Shown piece after piece: positions 53,450-62,076 of a stretch of DNA of 64,000 nucleotides. A program made the position numbers and the translations under genes. The stretch comes from Ruegeria discodermiae (lineage in GTDB: Bacteria > Pseudomonadota > Alphaproteobacteria > Rhodobacterales > Rhodobacteraceae). The DNA lies in the NCBI RefSeq assembly GCF_030758345.1, contig NZ_JAVAMO010000017.1, positions 51,660-115,659 of the forward strand, read 5' to 3'. Numbering within the stretch: the stretch's first letter is position 1; every line of letters starts with the position of its first letter. The notes under the pieces are model-generated. The model did not search any database. It was not told the DNA's origin and saw only the letters and a list, made by a program, of their open reading frames with translations.

Positions 53450-54106
53450 CTAGCCGTCCGTCGCACCGCCACGGGCGACAATCTCAAGCACCCCATCAGG
53501 CAATGCGCGCTGTAGCGCCCCAGCCTCGGTCCAAGGCGCTTTCAGCCACGTCTCAACCTCATCGGGCGTTTGAAGGATCACGGGCATAGCCTTTGGATGG
53601 ATCGCACCCACAACGTCATTGGGTTCTGTGGTCAGGAAGCCGTAGAGGTCCGCGTTGACCTCACCTTCCTTGACCTTTCGCACGCTCGTCCAGTTCACCC
53701 AGACGCCCGCGAAGAACGCCAGGGGCCGATCCTCATTGAGCGCAAACCAGACCGGCTCGGATTTCCCGTCTGCATTCCTTCCCGGCTCAGAGAACGAGGT
53801 GAAGGGCACGACGCAACGGCTCTCCACAGCCAACCAGCGCCGCCAGTGTGGGCTTTTCGTGTTCCTGACGTTCGTCACGCCCCGATCCACCTTCTTGCCT
53901 TTCAGTGCGAAGGCAGGGCTTGGAATGCCCCATCGACCCATAGCTAGTTCCCTCTGGCCGTCGTTGTTGCGGAAAATCGGGGCAGTGTAGTCGGGGTAGA
54001 TGCCGGGCAGCGGAGGCATGTTTCCAACCGCAGGGGTGGCTGTCATGGCCTTGGTGAAGTCAAGCACCGCCTGACGCGCGGATGTGTGTGAGTACAAGTT
54101 GCACAT
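53450..54106 (-). CDS. SRAP-family abasic-site crosslinking protein (YedK/HMCES-like)
   Basis: A 218-residue SOS response-associated peptidase-like protein. The catalytic Cys2 follows the initiator Met (MCNLYS), Asn82 lies in NVRNTKSP, Glu107 in FTSFSEP, and His170 in AIHPKAMPVIL. These are the residues that form and stabilise the covalent link to abasic sites in single-stranded DNA. Because Cys2 must be exposed, the start at 54106 is secure. The gene lies just upstream of the GIY-YIG gene on the same strand and 26 bp from the divergent SPOUT gene. Together with the HIRAN protein it suggests a small DNA-damage-related group. Confidence 0.92.
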   Translation of the reverse strand: MCNLYSHTSARQAVLDFTKAMTATPAVGNMPPLPGIYPDYTAPIFRNNDGQRELAMGRWGIPSPAFALKGKKVDRGVTNVRNTKSPHWRRWLAVESRCVVPFTSFSEPGRNADGKSEPVWFALNEDRPLAFFAGVWVNWTSVRKVKEGEVNADLYGFLTTEPNDVVGAIHPKAMPVILQTPDEVETWLKAPWTEAGALQRALPDGVLEIVARGGATDG

Positions 54107-54132
54107 GGTTTTCCTAAGTCAATTTAGGACCG

Positions 54133-54810
54133 ATGGCGTTGGCCGATCAAGGTACTGATAACCGGCAAATTGGCTCCCAGAATTCGCTTGGCTGGCCAGT
54201 GTCAATGAGAGCAGCTAGTGTCTTTAGGCCATCCCAGGGTGAGCCAAGCCATTCAGGGGGCATTGGATTTTTTGAGGGACTAACCTTGGTTATATTGCTG
54301 TGCGGTCTTCAGTCCCCGATAAATATCGGGATGATATTGCGAACTGCAGAACTATTCGGCTGGGAAGTTCAGCTATGCGACCGGTTCGGCGTAATGGGAT
54401 CATCTGACAATGTGGATACGATAAGGGATTTTTCTTGCGGAGCATTGGACCGGGGTACATTGGCTACTATAGCCGGTTCCTTCGATGGTCTTGAGCTAAC
54501 TAAAGCAAACAGACTAATTGCTGCCAGTGGATCACCCGATGCCACTCCACACAGAGAAATGAAATGGCGTAAAGGAGACTGGCTTTTGATTGGGAATGAG
54601 TACGATGGCCTCCCAGACGAGGCGCGAGCAATCTCTAACATCGAAATTCGGATTCCGGTTCCCAATGGGTATTTTGTTAAACCACCATCAAACTCGCCTA
54701 TCGACCAGATTCGGCAGCTTCCACCGTCGCGTCATGGAGAGCCAAGCTTGAATGCTTCGGTTGCCACTGGAATCATCTTAGCCAGCGCCTTTGATGGTGG
54801 AAGTAATTGA
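54133..54810 (+). CDS. SPOUT/TrmH-family RNA methyltransferase-like protein
   Basis: A protein of up to 225 residues with the SpoU/TrmH core in its C-terminal 170. Motif 1 is QSPINIGMILRTAELFGWE, motif 2 is WLLIGNEYDGLPDEA, and motif 3 is PSLNASVATGIILA; together they form the knotted SAM site. Such enzymes 2'-O-methylate tRNA or rRNA. The first 45 residues are not conserved in character, so the real start may be ATG 54205 or later. It lies divergent from the SRAP gene. Base composition is more AT-rich than the catabolic clusters, suggesting acquisition with the accessory region. Confidence 0.78.
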   Translation: MALADQGTDNRQIGSQNSLGWPVSMRAASVFRPSQGEPSHSGGIGFFEGLTLVILLCGLQSPINIGMILRTAELFGWEVQLCDRFGVMGSSDNVDTIRDFSCGALDRGTLATIAGSFDGLELTKANRLIAASGSPDATPHREMKWRKGDWLLIGNEYDGLPDEARAISNIEIRIPVPNGYFVKPPSNSPIDQIRQLPPSRHGEPSLNASVATGIILASAFDGGSN

Positions 54811-54856
54811 GTGCTCTATTACGTATTACTGCGACGGGTGAAAAAGGCACACACAG

Positions 54857-56026
54857 ATGATGGAATCGCAGAAAGTTAGCAATGATGAGTTTGGCTGGCG
54901 TGGCTTGTTGCGGCAAGCAGCATTTAATGACACCTATTCTCCAATTCTTAAAAAGAAGGTAGTCATTCCTGTTGTGGCTTCGCCAATAGTAGTTGGCGTT
55001 TTCATTGCGCTTATCACCCAAAACACTAAGGACGAGTTGCTCATTGAGCAGATGTTGACTCAGTGGGCCAGCGGGGTCACGGGTCGTGACCTGTTCTTGG
55101 TCGCCCTGATGCTGGGTCTGCTATTCCTAGTTGATCTAGTAGTGAGTGCCTCCAGACTGGCAAGTGCGAGATTCAGCGCCATGACAGGCGAACGCGCCGC
55201 TGAGGTAGATGGGCTAAAGGCGCAGATGCAATCGCAAAAAAGGGAACATGAGCAGGTTCTCACTGAGGAACGGCAGGCATTTTCGGAAGAAATCGCATTG
55301 AAGGATCAAATCATACTAGATGAGAAGGCAGCGGCACGTATCGATCGAACTACAGGTGTGCCAAACGAACTCTCGCTGCATGACCAAATGGCTTCGCTTA
55401 TCCGCCCAGGCGTGGTCCTTATCATGGTTGATCTTGTAAACTTTGGTGAGTTCAACACCAAATACTCTACAGGAAAGGCGAATTTGGTGTTAAAAGAGAT
55501 TGCACAGTACATGTTTCGCAACTCACGCCGCGTCGAGCACATATTTCGCATGCTGGAAGACGAAAAGGGCGGACGACGGGTCATTCAAGAAGACGGTTGG
55601 ACATTTAGATTGCACAGACGAGGCGATGAGTTTCTCATTGTTTTGAATGGCGGGGAACTCGACGCCCTGGGGTTCCTGAATCGATTGCGGAAAGAAACTC
55701 AATCAGCGAATTCAAGGATATCAAAAGCTGGCGCTGAGGACATTCTCTTTTATGCAGGTATTTTTTCTGTGATTGGTTCAATAAGCCCGGCAGAGTGTCT
55801 GCACTACGTTGATCAGTGTCTGGCAACTGCTCGCGCAAACCCCGAAAGCGGTCGGGTGGTATGGCACTCAGGGAACTCTTACGAGCAAATGATACAAGAA
55901 GAAAACGAACCTGATAGAGCCTTCCAATTCCGTGTTGGCTTGTTCAAGTCGTTCGAGACCGAGTCTTATTGGCGTGGAAAGAAGCCTCTGGCGGAGAGAG
56001 AACCGGACAGCGATTTAGAGCCTTGA
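54857..56026 (+). CDS. Membrane-anchored GGDEF-like protein with RGDEF motif
   Basis: A 389-residue protein. Two hydrophobic helices (about residues 35-55 and 75-95) anchor it, a coiled coil follows (about 110-155), then a GGDEF-type domain. That domain has DRTTGVPNELSLHDQM (family D-x-L-T-G-L-x-N), VDLVNFGEFNTKYST, and RGDEF near residue 255 in place of GGDEF. Arg in the first position occurs in active members, but the lost helper residues and the insert at about 225-245 leave activity unclear. The C-terminal YVDQCLATARANPESGRVVW matches the family's last helix. It probably makes or senses cyclic di-GMP, or is a degenerate relative. Confidence 0.72.
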   Translation: MMESQKVSNDEFGWRGLLRQAAFNDTYSPILKKKVVIPVVASPIVVGVFIALITQNTKDELLIEQMLTQWASGVTGRDLFLVALMLGLLFLVDLVVSASRLASARFSAMTGERAAEVDGLKAQMQSQKREHEQVLTEERQAFSEEIALKDQIILDEKAAARIDRTTGVPNELSLHDQMASLIRPGVVLIMVDLVNFGEFNTKYSTGKANLVLKEIAQYMFRNSRRVEHIFRMLEDEKGGRRVIQEDGWTFRLHRRGDEFLIVLNGGELDALGFLNRLRKETQSANSRISKAGAEDILFYAGIFSVIGSISPAECLHYVDQCLATARANPESGRVVWHSGNSYEQMIQEENEPDRAFQFRVGLFKSFETESYWRGKKPLAEREPDSDLEP

Positions 56027-56040
56027 TGGGAACAACGTTT

Positions 56041-56271
56041 CTATCTTTGGTCATAGTCCCCAGCATCACTGTCTTCCACGTCTGGATGAGCTTTGCGGGA
56101 CGGCGGCCCAGGCGTGGCGGGGGTGACAGGCTTCGTTCCCCAACCCTTCATCATCCGCATCAGGCGAATATGCTCCGGGCTTCCGAGCACAAACCGCGCG
56201 CCCTCAACATCGTCAGGATCCGGCATGGGGCCTTGATACTTTCCAATCTTCTCGTCTTCAAAATCAGGCAT
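56041..56271 (-). CDS. Small uncharacterised acidic protein
   Basis: A 76-residue hypothetical protein, Pro/Asp/Gly-rich with a central basic helix (SPEHIRLMRMMKGWG). The ATG at 56271 has GAGGTG 5 bp upstream; a GTG at 56277 is the alternative. No family is recognised. It is convergent with the GGDEF-like gene and ends 14 bp from it. The codon pattern looks real, but its small size keeps confidence moderate. Confidence 0.5.
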   Translation of the reverse strand: MPDFEDEKIGKYQGPMPDPDDVEGARFVLGSPEHIRLMRMMKGWGTKPVTPATPGPPSRKAHPDVEDSDAGDYDQR

Positions 56272-56353
56272 GGTCACCTCGAATCAAATTGACGGTATCA
56301 GAATGTTCTCTAAATGTTCCTATCATGCCTGCGTCGAATCCACCAGCCGGACC

Positions 56354-57179
56354 GGATGTGTCGCAAACTTTGGTCGGGATGTTGCGCCTTGGCGCGGTTT
56401 GATCCAATGGCTGGTTGGTCTTTGACAGAGTTTAGGAATGTCTGATGATCGACTTCAAAGGTGCGCATTACCCGCAATCGGTTATCCTGTTCGCGATCTA
56501 CTTCTACGTCCGGTACGGCGTCTCGTACCGTGACCTGGAAGAGATCATGGCGGAACGTGGCGTGTCGGTTGATCATGCGACGCTGAACCGCTGGGTCGTG
56601 AAGTACTCACCCCTGGTCGCTCGCGCTGCGCAGAAACGGAAGGCCAGCAGCGAAGAATCCTGGCGTATGGATGAGACCTATCTCAAGGTTCGTGGTGAAT
56701 GGGTGTACCTGTATCGTGCCGTCGATCGCGACGGTCAAACCCTTGATTTCATGCTTTCTAAGAAGCGAGATACGAAGGCAGCAAAGAAGTTCTTCGCCAA
56801 TGCACTGCACAACAATGGCATTCCGAAACGGATCACGATCGACAAAAGCAGGAGCAATGCGGCCGGGATCAAAGAGATCAACAAAATATTCAAGCGATTG
56901 CGGATGCCGGTTACGATTGACACTGTTAGATCAAAATACTTGAACAACATTATCGAGCAGGATCACCGGTTCATCAAGCGGCTCACAAGGCCGACGCTCG
57001 GTTTCAAAAGCTTCGTCTCAGCAGCAGCGACACTTGCAGGCATCGAGACCGCCAACATGATCCGCAAGGGCCAGCTGGGACCTTCGACAAGCGGATTCCG
57101 TCAATTTGCAGAGCTCGCAGGTTAAATCCACCCACTCAATGCGATAGCTCTGAAGCACTCCAAAGTTTGCGACACAACC
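56354..57179 (+). mobile_element. IS6-family insertion sequence, complete, second copy
   Basis: Inverted repeats are GGATGTGTCGCAAACTTTGG at 56354-56373 and, at 57160-57179, the complement of GGTTGTGTCGCAAACTTTGG (one mismatch). Total length is about 826 bp with a single transposase. Flanking 8-bp sequences differ (GCCGGACC left, GGCGCGGG right), so there is no target duplication, and the right side joins directly to a transporter gene that has lost its start. Confidence 0.88.
56445..57125 (+). CDS. IS6-family transposase, second copy
   Basis: A 226-residue DDE transposase. It starts with MIDFKGAHYPQSVILFAIYF, has the catalytic Asp in WRMDETYLKVRG, the second in TIDKSRSNAAG, and Glu in LNNIIEQDHRFIKR. 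The C-terminus (GFKSFVSAAATLAGIETANMIRKGQ) is complete and ends FAELAG. Intact, probably active. It is related to but clearly distinct from the copy at 12550, and is the closer relative of the fragment at 40354. Confidence 0.93.
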   Translation: MIDFKGAHYPQSVILFAIYFYVRYGVSYRDLEEIMAERGVSVDHATLNRWVVKYSPLVARAAQKRKASSEESWRMDETYLKVRGEWVYLYRAVDRDGQTLDFMLSKKRDTKAAKKFFANALHNNGIPKRITIDKSRSNAAGIKEINKIFKRLRMPVTIDTVRSKYLNNIIEQDHRFIKRLTRPTLGFKSFVSAAATLAGIETANMIRKGQLGPSTSGFRQFAELAG

Positions 57180-57752
57180 GGCGCGGGGCTATTCCCGTAT
57201 GTCATCGTGATTCTGGGGCTGGCAAATGTGCTGGCCGACGGCTTTTCCATGGCGGCTGCCAATTACTCGGGCGTGAAAGCTGAAAGGGATAACATAGCGC
57301 GCATTCGCAAGATCGAAGAACGCCACATCCAGGACTACCCCGAAGGTGAACGGCTTGAAGTGCGGGAAATCCTGTCGCGCAAAGGGCTCAAAGGGCATGT
57401 TCTCGACCAAGCGACGGATGCGATAACCGAAGATCGGAACAATTGGATCGCGCTTATGTTAGAGGGCGAATACGGGTTGGGCGGGGTTGATCCTCGCCCG
57501 CTACGATCGGCGACGACAACATTCCTGTCTTTTCTCGTTGCGGGAATGATCCCCTTGTTGCCTTTCATGCTCGGGCTGACAGACGCATTCGCAGTATCGG
57601 CCTGGGTAACCATGGCGACCTTCTTTGCGATCGGGGCGTTCAAGAGTTTCTGGTCGCTCAGCCCGTGGTGGCGCTCGGCTATCGAAACGTCGCTCATCGG
57701 AGGGGTTGCGGCGATAATCGCATTTGGAGTGGGCACCATGTTTCACATCTGA
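57180..57752 (+). pseudogene. VIT1/CCC1-family transporter, N-terminus removed by IS6
   Basis: The frame is open from the IS6 edge to the stop at 57752 and encodes the C-terminal 190 residues of a VIT/CCC1-type iron/manganese transporter: VIVILGLANVLADGFSMAAANYSG, the cytoplasmic metal-binding segment ERHIQDYPEGERLEVREIL, then three hydrophobic helices (FLSFLVAGMIPLLPFMLGL, AWVTMATFFAIGAFKSF, SLIGGVAAIIAFGVGTMF). Intact members are about 230-240 residues, so roughly 50 residues including the first helix are missing. A GTG at 57207 could start a shortened protein, but the first membrane helix would be gone. Confidence 0.82.
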
Positions 57753-57862
57753 CGACCGGGTCCGCAACAACGACCTGTTAAGACTCTTTAGTGCGGAAAT
57801 CCATCCCGGTTGCAAGCAACCAACCCAAGCGGACCTTACTTCGCGCAATGAAGGATAATGTC

Positions 57863-58183
57863 ATGAAACCAGCACGTTACCTCACACTCTCGTTCCTAAT
57901 CTCAAGCACGATTTCGGGCGCATTGTCCGCCGAAGAAGGCGATGTCGAAATGGGGCGCAACATCGCCGAGGAATACTGTGTGCATTGCCATGATGTGAGC
58001 AGGAGTGGACCATTCAAGATGGACCCGCCGAGCTTTGCGGCGATCGCAAAATACAGATCCGAAGATCAGATCAGAAAACGCATCGTAAATCCTACTCATG
58101 AGGACATGCCACGCTACATAAAATACATGATCGGCGGGAATATTGGTGACATGGTGGCTTATATCGTTTCATTGGAAGACTGA
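57863..58183 (+). CDS. Small periplasmic c-type cytochrome
   Basis: A 106-residue protein. A signal peptide covers about residues 1-23 (LTLSFLISSTISGALSA), followed by the haem motif CVHCH and a later Met (DMPRY or KYMIGGN) as probable axial ligand. The length is right for a single-domain class I cytochrome c. ATG 57863 is chosen because AAGGA lies 7 bp upstream and the signal peptide starts there; two other in-frame ATGs at 57848 and further upstream would add non-signal sequence. It probably carries electrons to a terminal oxidase or dehydrogenase. Its partner is not nearby. Confidence 0.85.
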   Translation: MKPARYLTLSFLISSTISGALSAEEGDVEMGRNIAEEYCVHCHDVSRSGPFKMDPPSFAAIAKYRSEDQIRKRIVNPTHEDMPRYIKYMIGGNIGDMVAYIVSLED

Positions 58184-58254
58184 TCTGGAATTTGAGCCCC
58201 AAGCTGACCTCAGCACGTGTTATCCTTGCTTTGCAAAATCACTGGATTTACGGG

Positions 58255-59379
58255 CTAGCCATCCCGCGCGACAGATCGCCGGAAGAGGCCGAGGCTCATC
58301 GTCAGTAGCGCGATCCCCAGCAGAGCCATCCACGCGAATTCCGGCCACACCGTTTCGATGCCGGCACCCTTGAAGATGATGGCCTGACTGGCCGACATGT
58401 AGTGGCGCGACGGCAGGATAAGCGTACCGACCTGCAGCCAATCCGGCTGACCTTCGATGGGTGTTTCACCTCCTGATAGCATGAGCATCGGCAAGACGAT
58501 CAGCATCACCAGCAGTGCGAATTGTGCCATGGAGCGCGCCAGCGTGGCCAGAAAGACCCCGAGCGCTGTTGCGGTGAAGAGAAAGAGCGCAGTACCAAGC
58601 AGGAACAGCGCCTTGGATCCGGCGATGCTGATCCCCAGGGAGCCCTGCATGACAAATGTCAGAGACAGTCCGGCGGCGACCAGCACCACCGCGGCATTCG
58701 CCCAGATCTTGGCCACCGCGATGTCAAACGGGGAAATCGGCATGGCCAGCAGATGCTCGATGGTGCCGTGCTCGCGTTCCCGGATCATAGCGGCCCCTGT
58801 CAGAATCGTAGTCAGCCACATGATCTGACCGATCAGCGCGACAATGCCGGCAAAGCGCACCGTATCGCGGTTCAGGTTGAACGCGCTGCGCAGGATGACA
58901 TCCACCGGAGGAGGGTCAACCAGATCAGCGCCGATGGCAAAGCGGCGAATCTCGTCGCCCAGGATATTGATGATGTAGTTTGCGCCGATCCCCGCCTGCT
59001 CCATAGCAGTCGCATCGATCATGACCTGGATTTCCGGCGCACGCCCCGCGCGCACGTCCTTTTCGAAACCGGGCGGCACCGCGACGACGAACAGAAACCG
59101 TCCCGCATCCATTTGGACAGCGCCTGATCCCGGTACGATCTGGACAACAGGCTGAAACTCAGGTGGAAAGAACGCGGTGGCCAAGGCACGCGACAGCGGC
59201 GAATTGTCTTCATCCGCAAAGGCGATGGAGGCGTTGTTCACGGAACTCGCCACACCGGTTGCTTCCATGATTGGCGCAAGTGTAAAGGACCAGACCAGCA
59301 GGGCCATCATCACCCAGTCGCGGCGCAGGCTCATCATCTCCTTCAACCCAAGCCAGAAAATGCAGGACAGGCGTTGCAT
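58255..59379 (-). CDS. ABC-2 type transporter permease (YhhJ-like)
   Basis: A 374-residue membrane protein. An N-terminal helix near residues 24-42, a large periplasmic domain (about 45-175, with GRFLFVVAVPPGFEKDVRAGR), then five hydrophobic helices with the family motif MIREREHGTIEHLLAMPISPFDIAVAKIWAN. It ends with the helix WMALLGIALLTMSLGLF. The order HlyD protein, double-ATPase/permease fusion, then this permease is that of the E. coli yhiI-rbbA-yhhJ operon. It is probably part of an exporter of lipophilic compounds. It abuts the fusion gene without a gap. Confidence 0.87.
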   Translation of the reverse strand: MQRLSCIFWLGLKEMMSLRRDWVMMALLVWSFTLAPIMEATGVASSVNNASIAFADEDNSPLSRALATAFFPPEFQPVVQIVPGSGAVQMDAGRFLFVVAVPPGFEKDVRAGRAPEIQVMIDATAMEQAGIGANYIINILGDEIRRFAIGADLVDPPPVDVILRSAFNLNRDTVRFAGIVALIGQIMWLTTILTGAAMIREREHGTIEHLLAMPISPFDIAVAKIWANAAVVLVAAGLSLTFVMQGSLGISIAGSKALFLLGTALFLFTATALGVFLATLARSMAQFALLVMLIVLPMLMLSGGETPIEGQPDWLQVGTLILPSRHYMSASQAIIFKGAGIETVWPEFAWMALLGIALLTMSLGLFRRSVARDG

Positions 59380-62076
59380 TCATTTCTCCTGCGCGCGGAG
59401 AGAGAGAACGGCGATCGCGGTCAGCACTGGCCCGAAACAGGCAAGGGCCAGAAGGTCAGGCGCGAGTGCCTCCCACCCCAACCCCTTGGTAAACGCGCCC
59501 ACATTCAAGTGCAGAAAGTAGGAGGACGGCCAGAGTGATCCGATCATTTGGGCACCTCCCTCAAGCGTCGAAACCGGCTGAAGCAGACCCGAGAACTGGA
59601 TCGTCGGCACAACCGAGGCAATGGCCGTCGCAAAGGTTGCAGCGACCTGGCTGGATGTCATGGTCGCGATCAGCAGACCGTAGGAGGTGGTTGCCCAGAC
59701 ATACAGCAGCGCACCTATGGCAAGAGGGATGGGATTGCCCTTGAGCGGCACGCCGAAGACAACAATTGTCATCCATGCCAGCAGAACGAAGTTCGCGTAG
59801 GCGATCACGAGATAGGGGATTTGTTTGCCGATCAGAAACTCCAGCCGCGTCGTCGGTGTGACGTAGAAGTTGATCACAGACCCCAATTCCCGTTCGCGCG
59901 CGACGCTGACCGCTGTCAGGACTGCGGGCAGCATGATCAGCAAGATCGCGGGCATGGCCGGGGCCATCGCAGCAATGCTCTCGAAGTTCTGGTTATAACG
60001 AAACCGGGGTTCGATCCGGGCAATCTCGCTTTGTTGCGCGCCATCGTCGCGGGCCAGCGCGTCCAGAAAGGTTTGGTGCAACCCTGCGACATAACCCTCA
60101 ACCGTCTCTCCCTTGAATGGAATCGCGCCGTCCACGGTCGCCAGAACTTCGGTTGCCTCGCCCGCGCGCAGCTTGCGCCCGAAATCGGGCGGCAACTCGA
60201 CCACCAGAGAAACATCGCCCCCAATCAACCGATCACGACCTTCCGCCGCGTCGGTCAAGTGTGCGGTGGGCCTGAAGTATCGCGATCCTGCGATCTCAGC
60301 AGAATATGCGCGGCTCTCCGGACCCTGTGACAGATCCAGGACGGCGAAGTCCAACTCATCGATATCGAGGGTGATCCCAAAGCAGAAGACCAGCATCAGC
60401 AGCGCCGACCCAAGGAAGGCGAAGGCAAGGCGCACGGGGTCGCGCAACACTTCAACCGACTCGCGCCGCGCATAGGCGAGAACGCGACTGAGGCCAGCAG
60501 CGGCCTTTCTGGTGGTGGCATGAAGGTCTACTTTGGGGGCGACTACCGGCGCTGGAGACTCGGCGGCTTTCAATATCGAGATAAAGGCCTCTTCCAGGCT
60601 GTCTGTATCTTCGGCGGCGATCAATTCACCCGGCGTTCCCTCGGCCAGTACGCGGCCCGCATGCATGAAGGAGACCCGGTCGCATCGTTCCGCTTCGGCC
60701 ATGAAATGAGTCGAGACGAAGATTGTGACGTCCTCTTCGCGGGAAAGCTCGATCAACAGATCCCAGAAAGCGTCGCGCGCCTCGGGGTCAACGCCCGATG
60801 TTGGCTCATCCAGAATGAGCACGCGGGGTCGGTGGATCACCGCAACGGCTAGCGACAGGCGTTGCTTGATGCCAAGCGGCAGCGCCGCGGCCAGCGTCTT
60901 ATCGTGTGCCTTCAGTCCAAAGCGTTCCGTCAGCTGCTCGATCCGGGCCGCCCGGTCCGCGATCGTAAAGACGCGGGCATGAAGTTCGAGATTCTGGTAA
61001 ACGGTCAATTCGCCATAGAGCGAAAACGCCTGGCTCATGTAACCGATCTCGCGGCGCATCTCGCAGTCGCGCGCATCGACTGGGTTGCCGAAAAGCAGAG
61101 CCTCGCCTGCACTTGCTGGAAGCAGGCCGGTCAGCATCTTCATGGTTGTCGACTTGCCGCAGCCATTCGAACCAAGAAAGCCAAAGATCTCACCGCGATT
61201 GATCGAGAAATCGACGCTATCGACCGCAGTGAAATCGCCAAACCGCCGGGTCAGCCCGCAGGCGACGATCACAGGTTCTGCATAATGTTTTCGAACGACG
61301 GAATGATCAGGTATTGGACGAGGCTGTTCCGTCGCGCGCAGCTGCCGATAGGCGGTTTCAAGATCGTCGTTTTTCCCTCGTAACGTGTCTGGCCTGCCCT
61401 GAAAGATCACCCGCCCCGCATCCATTGCGACGATCCAGTCAAAACTCTGTGCCTCTTCCATGTAAGCGGTCGAAACCAGTATGGAGAGGCAGGGGTTGTC
61501 TTGTCGGATGGCATCGATCAGCGCCCAGAATTGACGACGCGACAATGGATCGACGCCAGTCGTCGGCTCGTCGAGCACCAAGAGCTTCGGGTCATGGATC
61601 AGCGCGCAGCAAAGCCCGAGCTTCTGCTTCATGCCACCAGAGAGCTTGCCCATAAGACGGTCTTCAAACGGCGCAAGCCCGGTCGCCATCAGCAAGGCCG
61701 AAATCCGAATGTCACGTTCCTGCTCATCCTGTCCAAAAAGGCGTGAGAAGAACTCAAGGTTCTCGCGCACCGACAGTTCGGAATAGAGATTTCGGCCCAG
61801 GCCCTGTGGCATGAAAGCGATTGCCGGGCAGACGCGGCGCCGATGCGAGGCGTCGTCAATCGACCCGCCAAGAACCTCAATCGATCCCGATTGCAGTTTC
61901 TTCGCTCCGGTGATCAGGCCTAGAAGCGTTGACTTGCCGACCCCATCTGGCCCGATGAAGCCTACCAGTTGACCATTGGGCAAATCCAACGAAACCGCAT
62001 CCAATGCAGTGTGTCTGCGGTAGCGATGCGTAACGGCTGCGACTCGAAACGTCTCCGTATCGGCTTCGACACTCAT
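59380..62076 (-). CDS. Double-ATPase / ABC-2 permease fusion (RbbA-like)
   Basis: An 898-residue exporter protein. The first ATPase has Walker A GPDGVGKSTLLG (residue about 40), signature KLSGGMKQKLGL and Walker B LLVLDEPTTGVDP. The second has Walker A GSNGCGKSTTMK near residue 305, a signature reading LPLGIKQRLSL (common in this subfamily) and LILDEPTSGVDPEARD. From about residue 530 an ABC-2 permease follows with a membrane helix, a periplasmic domain and five more helices (including MVFCFGITLDID, ILLIMLPAVLTAVSV, PLAIGALLYVWATTSYGLLI). Fusion of two ATPases with a permease is the RbbA/YhiH architecture. Its start overlaps the HlyD gene stop by 4 bp. Confidence 0.9.
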   Translation of the reverse strand: MSVEADTETFRVAAVTHRYRRHTALDAVSLDLPNGQLVGFIGPDGVGKSTLLGLITGAKKLQSGSIEVLGGSIDDASHRRRVCPAIAFMPQGLGRNLYSELSVRENLEFFSRLFGQDEQERDIRISALLMATGLAPFEDRLMGKLSGGMKQKLGLCCALIHDPKLLVLDEPTTGVDPLSRRQFWALIDAIRQDNPCLSILVSTAYMEEAQSFDWIVAMDAGRVIFQGRPDTLRGKNDDLETAYRQLRATEQPRPIPDHSVVRKHYAEPVIVACGLTRRFGDFTAVDSVDFSINRGEIFGFLGSNGCGKSTTMKMLTGLLPASAGEALLFGNPVDARDCEMRREIGYMSQAFSLYGELTVYQNLELHARVFTIADRAARIEQLTERFGLKAHDKTLAAALPLGIKQRLSLAVAVIHRPRVLILDEPTSGVDPEARDAFWDLLIELSREEDVTIFVSTHFMAEAERCDRVSFMHAGRVLAEGTPGELIAAEDTDSLEEAFISILKAAESPAPVVAPKVDLHATTRKAAAGLSRVLAYARRESVEVLRDPVRLAFAFLGSALLMLVFCFGITLDIDELDFAVLDLSQGPESRAYSAEIAGSRYFRPTAHLTDAAEGRDRLIGGDVSLVVELPPDFGRKLRAGEATEVLATVDGAIPFKGETVEGYVAGLHQTFLDALARDDGAQQSEIARIEPRFRYNQNFESIAAMAPAMPAILLIMLPAVLTAVSVARERELGSVINFYVTPTTRLEFLIGKQIPYLVIAYANFVLLAWMTIVVFGVPLKGNPIPLAIGALLYVWATTSYGLLIATMTSSQVAATFATAIASVVPTIQFSGLLQPVSTLEGGAQMIGSLWPSSYFLHLNVGAFTKGLGWEALAPDLLALACFGPVLTAIAVLSLRAQEK

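Noticed and set aside
61313..61655. Small plus-strand frames inside the ABC exporter gene
   Set aside because: They lie antisense to the conserved first ATPase domain and have no independent support.
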